Assembly: GCA_016125555.1 (NCBI GenBank)
Contig: WGLN01000011.1
Span: 310,001-374,000 of the forward strand
Direction: 5' to 3'
DNA: 64,000 nucleotides
From: Porphyrobacter sp.
Lineage (GTDB): Bacteria; Pseudomonadota; Alphaproteobacteria; Sphingomonadales; Sphingomonadaceae
The notes under the pieces were generated by a model. The model searched no databases. It saw only the letters and a list, made by a program, of their open reading frames with translations, and was not told the DNA's origin. How positions within the stretch are numbered: the stretch's first letter is position 1; every line of letters begins with the position of its first letter. Shown piece by piece: positions 45,386-53,696 of the stretch. Position numbers and translations under genes: made by a program.

Positions 45386-46498
45386 GTGACGACCAGCGTC
45401 TATCTTCATCCGCTCACCCTGGTCTCCGGCCCGCAGGCCGTCGACGGCGATGCGGTGCGGCTCGGCGGCTCGATGGCCTATGCCCACGAATTCGCGCTGG
45501 TGCTGCGCCGCGAGGGCGCGGTGGCCGAACGGATCGTCGCCGCGCCATCGGGGATCGAGGCGGCTATCGCGCGCCTGCCCGAGGGCGCCGCGCGCGAGGC
45601 GGAGCGGCAGTGGGCGAACCTCAGGAAGGTTCACGCCCCGCTGCAACTGGGTGCGCGCACGGTCCGGCTCGACCAGCCGCAGGTGATGGGCATCCTCAAC
45701 GTCACCCCCGACAGCTTTTCCGACGGCGGCGCGCACGAAGTCGAAGATGCGGGCCGCGCCCATGCCGCAGCGATGCTCGAGGCGGGCGCGGCGATCGTCG
45801 ACATCGGCGGCGAGAGCACGCGCCCCGGCGCGGCGGCGACCTTCGAGGACGAGGAGATCCGCGGGGTGGTGCCCGCGGTGGAATATTGCGCCGCGATGGG
45901 TGCGGCGATCAGCGTCGACACGCGCCGCGCCGGGGTGCTGTCCGCCGCGCTCGCCGCGGGCGCGCACATGGCAAACGATGTCTCCGCCCTGCGCTACGAC
46001 CCGCGCAGCATCGAGGTGGTGGCCGAGGCGGGCTGCCCGGTGGTGCTTATGCACGCGCCGGGCGCGGGCGAGGATCTCCACGCGGGCGGCAAATACGGCG
46101 ATGTCGTCAGCGAGGTGTTCGACTTCCTCAAGGCCGCGCGCGAGCGGGCGATCGCCGCGGGGATCGCCGAGGAGCGGATCATCTGCGATCCGGGCATCGG
46201 CTTCGGCAAATCGCTGGCCGAGAACCTGGCGCTCGTGAACGCCCTGCCGCTGTTCCACGCGCTCGGCAGCCCGATCATGCTCGGGGCGAGCCGCAAGCGG
46301 ATGATCGGCGCGCTGTCGGCCGAGGAGGCGGCCGAGGCGCGCCTCGCGGGCTCGATCGCGCTCGCGGTCAGGGGCATGGAGGCGGGCGTCCACCTGCTGC
46401 GGGTCCACGATGTCGCCGAGACGGTGCAGGCCCGCAACGTGTGGCGCGGCCTCCGCGACGCGGCGCTGACCGATTTCAGCCAGCTCGCGCCGCTGTGA
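45386..46498 (+). CDS. folP: Dihydropteroate synthase
   Basis: 370 residues, longer than the usual 280: an N-terminal extension of about 90 residues comes before the TIM barrel. Barrel signatures are MGILNVTPDSFSDGG (about 101-115), DIGGESTRPGA, and the C-terminal LRVHDVAE. It joins pABA to the pterin pyrophosphate for folate synthesis; sulfonamide target. GTG? no: ATG-free start is GTG 45386 (reads MTTSVYLHPL). The extension resembles that of other alphaproteobacterial FolP. A parS site follows. Confidence 0.93.
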   Translation: MTTSVYLHPLTLVSGPQAVDGDAVRLGGSMAYAHEFALVLRREGAVAERIVAAPSGIEAAIARLPEGAAREAERQWANLRKVHAPLQLGARTVRLDQPQVMGILNVTPDSFSDGGAHEVEDAGRAHAAAMLEAGAAIVDIGGESTRPGAAATFEDEEIRGVVPAVEYCAAMGAAISVDTRRAGVLSAALAAGAHMANDVSALRYDPRSIEVVAEAGCPVVLMHAPGAGEDLHAGGKYGDVVSEVFDFLKAARERAIAAGIAEERIICDPGIGFGKSLAENLALVNALPLFHALGSPIMLGASRKRMIGALSAEEAAEARLAGSIALAVRGMEAGVHLLRVHDVAETVQARNVWRGLRDAALTDFSQLAPL

Positions 46499-46510
46499 GG
46501 TTGTTCGTGC

Positions 46511-46530
46511 AATGTTTCACGTGAAACATT
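46511..46530. other. parS centromere-like site
   Basis: The 16-mer TGTTTCACGTGAAACA (46513-46528) matches the canonical ParB-binding parS exactly, and one more pair of bases each side extends it to a perfect 20-bp palindrome. It lies between the convergent folP and dehydrogenase genes. parS sites cluster near the replication origin. Confidence 0.92.
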
Positions 46531-46568
46531 TCAAGCACTTGGTGTAGGAACGCCCCTCGCGCGATCCA

Positions 46569-47327
46569 TCACAGCGTGTAGCCGCCGTCGGAGACCATCA
46601 CGTGCCCGGTGATGTTGGCTGCGGCATCGCTCAGCAGGTAGAGGATCGTTCCGGCCATCTCCTCGGCGGTGGCGAAACGGCCCGAGGGCGTGGTCCTTGC
46701 CATCGCTTTCAGCGTCGCCTCGCGGCCGATGCTTGCGACCGAGCGGTTGAAATCCTCCGAACCTTCCCAGATCGCGGTGTCGACGCCGCCCGGAGCTATG
46801 GCATTGACGCGAATGCCCTTTCCGGCGTTCTCGACCGCGGCGATGCGCGCCATGTGCGCCACCGCGGCCTTCGAGACGCCATAGGGGCCGATCCCGGGAA
46901 CAGGCTTCAGCCCGGTGGTCGAGGACACCACCACCGCGCTCCCGCCGCGCGCTTCCATCGCGCGCAGCGCCGTGGACAGCGTCAGGAAGGCGCCGTCGAG
47001 ATTGACCTCCATGACCCGCCGCCAGTCGGCCAGCGACAGGCCGGCGATCGGCCCGCCCGCACCGATGCCGGCATTGACCACGGCATGGTCCAGACCGGTC
47101 AAGCGGGGCTCCAGATCGGCCCAAAGCGCCGCGTCGGCGACGCTGCCGGCGATGCGGTGCACCTCGCAGCCAAGGTCGAGCGCATCGAGCCCTGCCGCAT
47201 CGACATCGACGAGGAACAGCCGCGTCGCCCCCCGCTCCGCCAACGCCCGCGCGCAGGCCGCCCCGATCCCCGAAGCCGCCCCGGTGACGAGCGCCGAACG
47301 CCCGGTGAAATCCTGAAGGTTTGTCAT
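46569..47327 (-). CDS. Short-chain dehydrogenase/reductase
   Basis: 252 residues. NAD(P)-binding TGAASGIGAA near residue 16, NAGIG, and the catalytic Ser (VVSSTTG), Tyr-x-x-x-Lys (YGVSK) set are complete; C-terminal GHVMVSDGGYTL is typical. The substrate is unknown. ATG 47327 is next to the NtrC-like regulator gene, 32 bases from its stop, in the same direction. Confidence 0.92.
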   Translation of the reverse strand: MTNLQDFTGRSALVTGAASGIGAACARALAERGATRLFLVDVDAAGLDALDLGCEVHRIAGSVADAALWADLEPRLTGLDHAVVNAGIGAGGPIAGLSLADWRRVMEVNLDGAFLTLSTALRAMEARGGSAVVVSSTTGLKPVPGIGPYGVSKAAVAHMARIAAVENAGKGIRVNAIAPGGVDTAIWEGSEDFNRSVASIGREATLKAMARTTPSGRFATAEEMAGTILYLLSDAAANITGHVMVSDGGYTL

Positions 47328-47359
47328 GCAACGCGGGCTATCGCCGCGCGTCGCGGCAA

Positions 47360-48805
47360 TCAAGCCGCGTTGTCGATGCCGAGGTCCGAAAGCTTGCGAT
47401 AGAGCGTCGAGCGCCCGATCCCGAGCCGCCGCGCGACTTCGGTCATCCGCCCGCGATAATGCCCGATGGCGAGGCGGATCACGTCGGCCTCGATCTCTTC
47501 GAGCGGGCGCAGGTTGCCGTCCTCGGTGTAGAGCATGATCCCGACCCCTTCGTGGGTCGCGGGCAGGCGCACCGCGGTCTGCTGCCCGAGCATCTCGGAA
47601 AGCTGCGGGAAGCTGTCGGCGGTGAGCGTGTTGCCCTCGCAATAGACGGCGGCGCGGAACAGCACCGATTGCAGCTGGCGGACATTGCCCGGCCAGTCAT
47701 AGGCGGCCAGCAGCCCCAGCGCGCTCTCCGAGATCGAGAGGTGGTTCAATCCCGGCTGCTCGCCGATGCGGGCGAGGAAGTGGCGGGTGAGCGCCGGGAT
47801 GTCCCCGGTGCGTTCGCGCAAGGGGGGCAGGTGGATGCGGGTCGCCCCGAGCCGCGCGGCGAGCGCGGCGTCGAACTCGCCGGCCGCGACCATCCGGTCG
47901 ATACCGGCACCGCTGGTGACCAGCAGGCGCACGTCGACGCGGAAGCCGTAGCTTGCGCCCACCGGACGGATGATCCCGCTGTCGAGCGCCTCGTTCAGGC
48001 GCTGCTGCAGCACCGGCGTGAGGCGGTCGATCTCGTCGAGGATCAGCGTGCCGTTGTCGCAATGCTGGAAGGCGCCGATCTGCCGGTCGAAGGCGCCGGG
48101 GAAGCTGCCCGGCTCGTGACCGAACAGCACCGATTCGATCGAGCCTGTGGGGATGCTGGCGAGGTTGACGATCCGCAGCGGCTCCTTGGCGCGCGGGGAT
48201 GCGCCGTGCATCGCGCGCATCAGCATTTCCTTGCCGGTGCCGCTCTCGCCCTCGATCAGTACGTGGCCCTGGCCGCGCGCCGCCTTGGCCGCCTGCGCCA
48301 GCGCGGCGCGGAATTGCGGGGCGGTGCCGATCATCGCGTCGAAATCGAGATTGGCGGCGATCTTCTCGGTCAGCGGGGCAAGCTCGTCGCGCGGCGCCTC
48401 GCGGGTGGTGACGCTGCGCAGCGCCTCCATCAGCCGGTCGGGCGAGACCGGCTTGACGAGATAGTCGCTCGCGCCCGCGCGCATCGCCTCGACCGCGAGC
48501 AGCGGCGAGGCGGAGGTGGTGAGCATCAGGATCGGCAGGGCGGGGCGGCGCGATTTCAGCTCGGCGATCAGCGTGCAGGCATCGTCGCCCGGCACCCATT
48601 GATCGAGCAGAATCGCCGAAAGCTGCATCCCCTCGCGGGTGCCGAGCGTGGCGATGGCGGTTTCGGCATCGGGCGCGACGATGGTGCGCCAGCCCTCGCG
48701 CGCGGCGATTGCTGTGATGAGCCGGCCTTGCGCGGGCTCGTCGTCGATCAGCATGACGATTCGCGCGTCGCCCTGGTCTTCGGGGTGGCTCTCGATTTGC
48801 GCCAT
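47360..48805 (-). CDS. NtrC-like response regulator with a changed GAFTGA loop
   Basis: 481 residues: receiver (phosphoacceptor Asp68 in LLDQW), AAA+ domain with Walker A GESGTGKE (185-192) and Walker B GTLILDEID (252-260), and a Fis-type HTH (VARRLGIGRSTLYRKL) at the end. The sigma-54 contact loop, normally GAFTGA, reads GSFPGA (233-238). Loss of Thr here usually prevents sigma-54 activation, so it may act otherwise. ATG 48805 (weak AAGG) is preferred over 48841. No sensor kinase is adjacent. Confidence 0.9.
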   Translation of the reverse strand: MAQIESHPEDQGDARIVMLIDDEPAQGRLITAIAAREGWRTIVAPDAETAIATLGTREGMQLSAILLDQWVPGDDACTLIAELKSRRPALPILMLTTSASPLLAVEAMRAGASDYLVKPVSPDRLMEALRSVTTREAPRDELAPLTEKIAANLDFDAMIGTAPQFRAALAQAAKAARGQGHVLIEGESGTGKEMLMRAMHGASPRAKEPLRIVNLASIPTGSIESVLFGHEPGSFPGAFDRQIGAFQHCDNGTLILDEIDRLTPVLQQRLNEALDSGIIRPVGASYGFRVDVRLLVTSGAGIDRMVAAGEFDAALAARLGATRIHLPPLRERTGDIPALTRHFLARIGEQPGLNHLSISESALGLLAAYDWPGNVRQLQSVLFRAAVYCEGNTLTADSFPQLSEMLGQQTAVRLPATHEGVGIMLYTEDGNLRPLEEIEADVIRLAIGHYRGRMTEVARRLGIGRSTLYRKLSDLGIDNAA

Positions 48806-49063
48806 CAACCTTGCCGCTCGCCCTTTCCTCGCCCGCGACATCGTGTCCCGGGTTGACACAGCCCGGTTCATAGGACGCGGGGGTAAAGACGGGATTAAGC
48901 CTGTCGGCGATGGCGCGCCTTGCGCGGTGCACTCGCAATAAAGGTGACTTGAGCGCGCGCGCCGCCTTCGATACGGAAAGCGCGCGAAAAGCGGGCGCGG
49001 TTGCGCTTTTGCTGCAACCAAATGTCGTCTGCTGTGTTCACAGACCCAAGGGGAATACGAGAA

Positions 49064-49186
49064 ATGACCGTTCACGACATGGAAAAGGCCGAAGCGACCT
49101 ATGGCAGCTTCACGGCCACGCTCAAGTGGGCGGTGCCCACCATCGCGGTGATCGCGCTGATCGTCGTCGCGATGATCGCCAGCTAA
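49064..49186 (+). CDS. aa3-type cytochrome c oxidase subunit IV
   Basis: 40 residues: a short amphipathic start (MTVHDMEKAEATYGSF) and one membrane helix (TLKWAVPTIAVIALIVVAMI). This is the pattern of the bacterial CoxIV small subunit, which packs against subunit I/III. No other oxidase genes are in the window. It precedes pntAA by 13 bases; both are in the same transcript, as seen in related genomes. Preceded by AAGGGGAA. Confidence 0.82.
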   Translation: MTVHDMEKAEATYGSFTATLKWAVPTIAVIALIVVAMIAS

Positions 49187-49199
49187 GGGCCGCCCGCGC

Positions 49200-50324
49200 G
49201 TGAAGATCGCCATCCTGAAGGAGCGCGCGCCCGGCGAGACGCGCGTCGCCGCCACGCCGGAGACGGTGAAGAAGTTCGCGGCCCTCGGGCTCGAGGTGGC
49301 GGTCGAGAAGGGCGCCGGCCTCAGCGCCTCGGTCGAGGATGCGGCCTATGCCGAAGCCGGGGCCAGCCTCGGCACGGCGGCGGCGACGGTGAAGGGCGCG
49401 GACATCGTGCTCGGCATCCAGGCGCCCGAGGTCAAGCTGCTCAAGGGCGCGGCGCCGGGCGCATGGGTGGCGGCGCTGTTCGATCCCTTCATGAAGCGTG
49501 CGCTGGTCGAGGAATACGCCGCCGCCGGGCTCGAGGCATTGAGCATGGAGTTCATGCCGCGCATCACCCGCGCACAGTCGATGGACGTCCTGTCCTCGCA
49601 GTCGAACCTTGCCGGCTACAAGGCGGTGCTGGTGGCGGCGGACGCCTATGGGCGCGCCTTCCCGATGATGATGACCGCCGCGGGCACGGTGCAGGCGGCC
49701 AAGTGCTTCGTGATGGGCGTGGGCGTTGCGGGCCTTCAGGCGATCGCCACCGCACGGCGACTGGGCGCGCAGGTTTCCGCCACCGACGTGCGCAGCGCCA
49801 CCAGGGAGCAGATCCTGTCGCTCGGTGCCAAGCCGATCTTCGTCGAGAATGTCGCGGGCATCGAGGGCGAAGGCTCGGGCGGCTATGCCACCGAGATGAG
49901 CGAGGAATACCAGAAGGCCCAGGCCGAGCTGGTGAGCAGCCACATCGCGAAGCAGGACATCGTCATCACCACGGCGCTGATCCCGGGCCGCGCCGCGCCG
50001 CGCCTCATCACCGATGCGCAGATCGCGACGATGAAGCCGGGGAGCGTGATCTTCGACCTCGCGGTGGCGCAGGGCGGCAATGTCGAGGGCTCGAAGCCCG
50101 ACGAGACCGTGGTGAAGCACGGGGTGTCGATCATCGGCTTTTCGAACACGCCCGCGCACCTGCCCGCCGACGCCTCGGCGCTGTTCGCGAGGAACCACTA
50201 CAACTTCCTCAGCGCCTTCTGGGACAAGGAAGCCGGCAAGCCCGTGCTCGACGAGGAAATCGGCGGCGCGATCCGGCTGACGCAAGGGGGCAAGGTCGTC
50301 AACGAACGGCTTCAGGGGGCCTGA
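49200..50324 (+). CDS. pntAA: NAD(P) transhydrogenase subunit alpha, part 1
   Basis: 374 residues: the soluble NAD(H)-binding domain I. GTG 49200 (reads MKIAILKERAPGETRV) is the start. Blocks typical of the family: TPETVKKF, SMEFMPRITRAQSMDVLSSQ, and the Rossmann turn GVGVAGLQAIATARRLGA; the tail has NFLSAFWDKEAGK. Works with PntAB and PntB to drive NADP reduction by NADH with proton entry. Split into AA and AB in alphaproteobacteria. Confidence 0.95.
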   Translation: MKIAILKERAPGETRVAATPETVKKFAALGLEVAVEKGAGLSASVEDAAYAEAGASLGTAAATVKGADIVLGIQAPEVKLLKGAAPGAWVAALFDPFMKRALVEEYAAAGLEALSMEFMPRITRAQSMDVLSSQSNLAGYKAVLVAADAYGRAFPMMMTAAGTVQAAKCFVMGVGVAGLQAIATARRLGAQVSATDVRSATREQILSLGAKPIFVENVAGIEGEGSGGYATEMSEEYQKAQAELVSSHIAKQDIVITTALIPGRAAPRLITDAQIATMKPGSVIFDLAVAQGGNVEGSKPDETVVKHGVSIIGFSNTPAHLPADASALFARNHYNFLSAFWDKEAGKPVLDEEIGGAIRLTQGGKVVNERLQGA

Positions 50325-50327
50325 TCC

Positions 50328-50609
50328 ATGGACTTCATTTCAATTCTCAGCATCTTCGTGCTGGCCTGTTTCGTCGGCTATTACGTGGTCTGGTCGGTGA
50401 CCCCGGCGCTGCACACGCCGCTGATGGCGGTGACCAACGCGATCTCCTCGGTGATCGTGGTCGGCGCGCTGATCGCGGCGGCTGAGGCGGAGAACCCGGT
50501 GGCGAAGTATCTCGCGCTGGCGGGGGTCGTCATGGCGAGCGTCAACATCTTCGGCGGCTTCGCGGTGACCGAGCGGATGCTCGCGATGTACAAGAAGAAG
50601 GAGAAGTAA
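50328..50609 (+). CDS. pntAB: NAD(P) transhydrogenase subunit alpha, part 2
   Basis: 93 residues, membrane part of the alpha subunit with three helices (about 5-24, 36-56, 59-80). The PALHTPLMAVTNAISS motif and the FGGFAVTERML end identify PntAB. It lies three bases after pntAA and one base before pntB. Confidence 0.95.
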   Translation: MDFISILSIFVLACFVGYYVVWSVTPALHTPLMAVTNAISSVIVVGALIAAAEAENPVAKYLALAGVVMASVNIFGGFAVTERMLAMYKKKEK

Positions 50610-50610
50610 G

Positions 50611-52065
50611 ATGAGCTTCTCCCTGCTTGCCGCCGCCGCCGCGCACGGTGGCGGAACCCCCGAGTGGGCGATGCTCGCCTATCTGGTCGCGGGCGTGTTC
50701 TTCATCCTCGCGCTGCGCGGGCTTTCGAGCCCCGCGTCGAGCCGCGCGGGCAATCGCAACGGCATGATCGGCATGGCGCTGGCGGTGGGCACCACGCTGG
50801 TGATGCACGGCACCAACCTTGTCGAGATCGGCATCGCCATCGCCATCGGCGCGATCATCGGCGTGACCATCGCGCGGCGCATCGCCATGACCGCGATGCC
50901 GGAGCTGGTGGCGGGCTTCCACAGCCTCGTCGGCCTTGCCGCGGTGGTGGTGGGCCTTGCCGCGTGGCTCAATCCGGCGGCCTTCGGGATCGTCGATCCG
51001 GCGGGGCAGATCCTCCCGGTGAGCCGGGTCGAACTCGGCCTCGGCATCGCCATCGGGGCGATCACCTTCTCCGGCAGCGTCATCGCCTTCCTCAAGCTGT
51101 CGGGCCGGATGAGCGGTTCGCCGATCCTGCTCCCGGCGCGCCACATCATCAATCTCGGCACGCTCGCCGCGATCCTCGCGCTGATCGCGCTCTACACCGT
51201 CTCGCCGATGGGCGGCGCGGGCGAGGGCTGGATGGTGATCGCGGTCGCCGTGCTCGCCTTCGCGATCGGCTTCCTGCTGATCATCCCGATCGGCGGGGCG
51301 GACATGCCGGTGGTGGTCTCGATGCTCAACTCCTATTCGGGCTGGGCCGCCGCGGCGATGGGCTTCACGCTGGGCAATTCGGCGATGATCACCACCGGCG
51401 CGCTGGTCGGCTCCTCGGGGGCGATCCTCAGCTACATCATGTGCCGCGCGATGAACCGCAGCTTCATCTCGGTGATCGCGGGCGGCTTCGGCGCCGACGC
51501 GGGCGCGGGCGGCGGCGGCGGCGCGCGCGAACAGCGGCCCTACAAGCAGGGCAGCGCGGAAGACGCCGCCTATATGCTCGAACAGGCCGAAAAGGTCATC
51601 ATCATCCCCGGTTACGGCATGGCGGTGGCGCAGGCGCAGCACGCGCTGCGCGAAATGGCCGACAAGCTGAAGGAAAAGGGCGTGGAGGTGAAATACGCCA
51701 TCCACCCCGTCGCGGGCCGTATGCCGGGGCACATGAACGTGCTGCTCGCCGAAGCCTCGGTCCCCTATGACGAGGTGTTCGAACTCGAGGACATCAACTC
51801 CGAATTCGCGCAGACCGACGTCGCCTTCATCATCGGCGCGAACGACGTGGTGAACCCCGCGGCCAAGACCGACAAATCCTCGCCGATCTACGGGATGCCG
51901 GTGTTCGATGTCGACAAGGCCAAGCAGGTGTTCTTCATCAAGCGCTCGATGGGCGGGGTGGGCTATGCCGGGGTCGACAACGACGTGTTCTACATGAACC
52001 AGACCGTCATGCTGCTGGCCGACGCCAAGAAGATGGTCGAGGAAATCGTCAAGTCGCTCGACTGA
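50611..52065 (+). CDS. pntB: NAD(P) transhydrogenase subunit beta
   Basis: 484 residues: nine or so N-terminal membrane helices (to about 290), then the soluble NADP-binding domain III. Signatures: MPVVVSMLNSYSGWAAAAMGF, IIIPGYGMAVAQAQHAL, HPVAGRMPGHMNVLLAEA and FIKRSMGGVGYAGVDN. It holds the proton path. Last gene of the transhydrogenase operon; a small secreted protein gene follows at 13 bases. Confidence 0.95.
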   Translation: MSFSLLAAAAAHGGGTPEWAMLAYLVAGVFFILALRGLSSPASSRAGNRNGMIGMALAVGTTLVMHGTNLVEIGIAIAIGAIIGVTIARRIAMTAMPELVAGFHSLVGLAAVVVGLAAWLNPAAFGIVDPAGQILPVSRVELGLGIAIGAITFSGSVIAFLKLSGRMSGSPILLPARHIINLGTLAAILALIALYTVSPMGGAGEGWMVIAVAVLAFAIGFLLIIPIGGADMPVVVSMLNSYSGWAAAAMGFTLGNSAMITTGALVGSSGAILSYIMCRAMNRSFISVIAGGFGADAGAGGGGGAREQRPYKQGSAEDAAYMLEQAEKVIIIPGYGMAVAQAQHALREMADKLKEKGVEVKYAIHPVAGRMPGHMNVLLAEASVPYDEVFELEDINSEFAQTDVAFIIGANDVVNPAAKTDKSSPIYGMPVFDVDKAKQVFFIKRSMGGVGYAGVDNDVFYMNQTVMLLADAKKMVEEIVKSLD

Positions 52066-52078
52066 GGCGCGCATTGCC

Positions 52079-52420
52079 GTGAAGAAGCTCGTGCTGTCAC
52101 TGCTGCTGCTCGTTGCCCTCGCGGGCGGCGCGCTGTTGACCGGGCTTGCCGACCCGGTGCTCGAATGGCGGGTGAAGACCGCGCTGGTTCATGCAGGGGT
52201 GGGTGAGCGGCGCGCTGAATGCATGGCCGGGCGGATGGTCGCGCGCCTCACGCCCCTGCAGCTGTGGCAGCTGCGCCAGGCCATGGCACCGCGCGCGGGC
52301 GAGCCTGGCGAAGGCTACGGCCTCGGCGAACTCGTCAAGCGCTTGCGCAGGGTCGAGGACGGCGAGGCGGTGGCGGTGCTCACCACCAGCGCGGGGCTGT
52401 GCGCGATCGGGCTGGGATAG
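52079..52420 (+). CDS. Small secreted protein, unknown function
   Basis: 113 residues with an N-terminal signal or anchor (LVLSLLLLVALAGGALLTG). Two cysteines (in AECMAG and GLCAIG) may pair. The segment RMVARLTPLQLWQLRQAM repeats a helix-rich pattern. GTG 52079 is the only early start. I do not recognise it. It may be translated from the pnt transcript. Confidence 0.65.
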   Translation: MKKLVLSLLLLVALAGGALLTGLADPVLEWRVKTALVHAGVGERRAECMAGRMVARLTPLQLWQLRQAMAPRAGEPGEGYGLGELVKRLRRVEDGEAVAVLTTSAGLCAIGLG

Positions 52421-52484
52421 CGCGGCGCCGCTTGCCTTTTCTCCCCCACCTGCGCCAGACTGCGCGGCGGAGAGGGAGAACATC

Positions 52485-53696
52485 ATGAACCGCATTGCCC
52501 CCGGCCTTCTTTTAACGGCCGCCGCGCTGCTCTGCACGGCCGCACCGCTCGCTGCCGAGACCCGCCGGATCGAACCCGGCGAGGACGCGCAGGCGCGTCT
52601 GCAGGAAGCCCTGATCCTGGCCGAGCCGGGGGACGTGATCGAGCTGGGCGAGGGACGCTTCACCCTTACTGACGGATTGAGCCTCGATGTCGACGGGGTG
52701 ACATTGCGCGGGGCGGGGATGGAGGCGAGCATCCTCGACTTCACCGACCAGCAGGGCGCGGGCGAAGGGCTGCTGGTCACCTCCGACAACGTCACCTTGC
52801 GCGACTTCGCGGTCGAGAACCCCAAGGGCGACGGGATCAAGTCCAAGGGCGCGGACAACATCGTCTATGCGGGCGTGCGGGTCGAATGGACCGGCGGCCC
52901 GAAGGAAACCAACGGCGCCTACGGCATCTATCCGGTCGAGAGCACCGGGGTGCTGATCACCCGCTCGGTGGTGTCGGGCGCGTCTGACGCGGGCATCTAT
53001 GTCGGCCAGAGCCACGATATCACCGTCAGCCGCAATGTCGTGTTCTACAATGTCGCCGGGATCGAGATCGAGAACAGCCGCAACGCGCTGGTCGCCGAAA
53101 ACGACGCTACCCGCAACACCGGCGGTCTGCTGGTGTTCGACCTGCCCGGCCTGCCGGTGATGGGCGGGGGCAACGTGGTCCTGCGCGGCAACGTGGTGAA
53201 GGACAACGACACCCCCAACTTCGCGCCGCCGGGCAACATCGTCGCCAGCGTGCGGCGTGGCACGGGCGTGCTGGTGATGGCGAACGACGGCGTGCTGATC
53301 GAGGGCAACCGCTTCGACAATAATCCCACCGCGCACGTCATGGTGATCGCCTACAACCGCCCCTTCGACGATCCGCGCTACAACCCCTATGCGAGGAACG
53401 TGATCGTCGGTCCAAACAGCTTCGGGCGCGGCGGCGACGATCCGCAGCTCGAGGGCAAGGAGGCGCTGCTCGAAGCTTTCGGCGGCGCGCTGCCGCCCGT
53501 GCTGTGGGACGGGATCGTCGAGGACGGCAACGGGCTGATGATCGCCCAAGGGGTGACCGGCTGGAGCCTCAACCTCACCAAGCCCGGCCAGAGCCTTGCC
53601 GAGGCTGATCCCGGCCCGCTCGATCTCGAACCGATCGAAAGCTGGCGCTTCCCCGAAGTCGGCGCTCCTGCCGAACTGGAGGCGCGGCTGAAGTGA
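52485..53696 (+). CDS. Secreted parallel beta-helix protein (SO2930-associated type)
   Basis: 403 residues with signal peptide (LLLTAAALLCTAAPLAA). Many short repeats (VTLRDFAVENPKGDGI, VLITRSVVSGASDAGIYV, ITVSRNVVFYNVAGIEIE, VVLRGNVVKDN) make a right-handed beta-helix. The family is known to stand beside a di-haem cytochrome, as it does here. Good AGAGGGAGA site before ATG 52485. Its stop overlaps the cytochrome GTG start. Function unknown; polysaccharide or surface binding is possible. Confidence 0.85.
   Translation: MNRIAPGLLLTAAALLCTAAPLAAETRRIEPGEDAQARLQEALILAEPGDVIELGEGRFTLTDGLSLDVDGVTLRGAGMEASILDFTDQQGAGEGLLVTSDNVTLRDFAVENPKGDGIKSKGADNIVYAGVRVEWTGGPKETNGAYGIYPVESTGVLITRSVVSGASDAGIYVGQSHDITVSRNVVFYNVAGIEIENSRNALVAENDATRNTGGLLVFDLPGLPVMGGGNVVLRGNVVKDNDTPNFAPPGNIVASVRRGTGVLVMANDGVLIEGNRFDNNPTAHVMVIAYNRPFDDPRYNPYARNVIVGPNSFGRGGDDPQLEGKEALLEAFGGALPPVLWDGIVEDGNGLMIAQGVTGWSLNLTKPGQSLAEADPGPLDLEPIESWRFPEVGAPAELEARLK

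Noticed and set aside
48853..48880. TTGACA upstream of the NtrC-like gene as a sigma-70 promoter
   Set aside because: It points to the plus strand and no -10 element is found at 16-18 bases.
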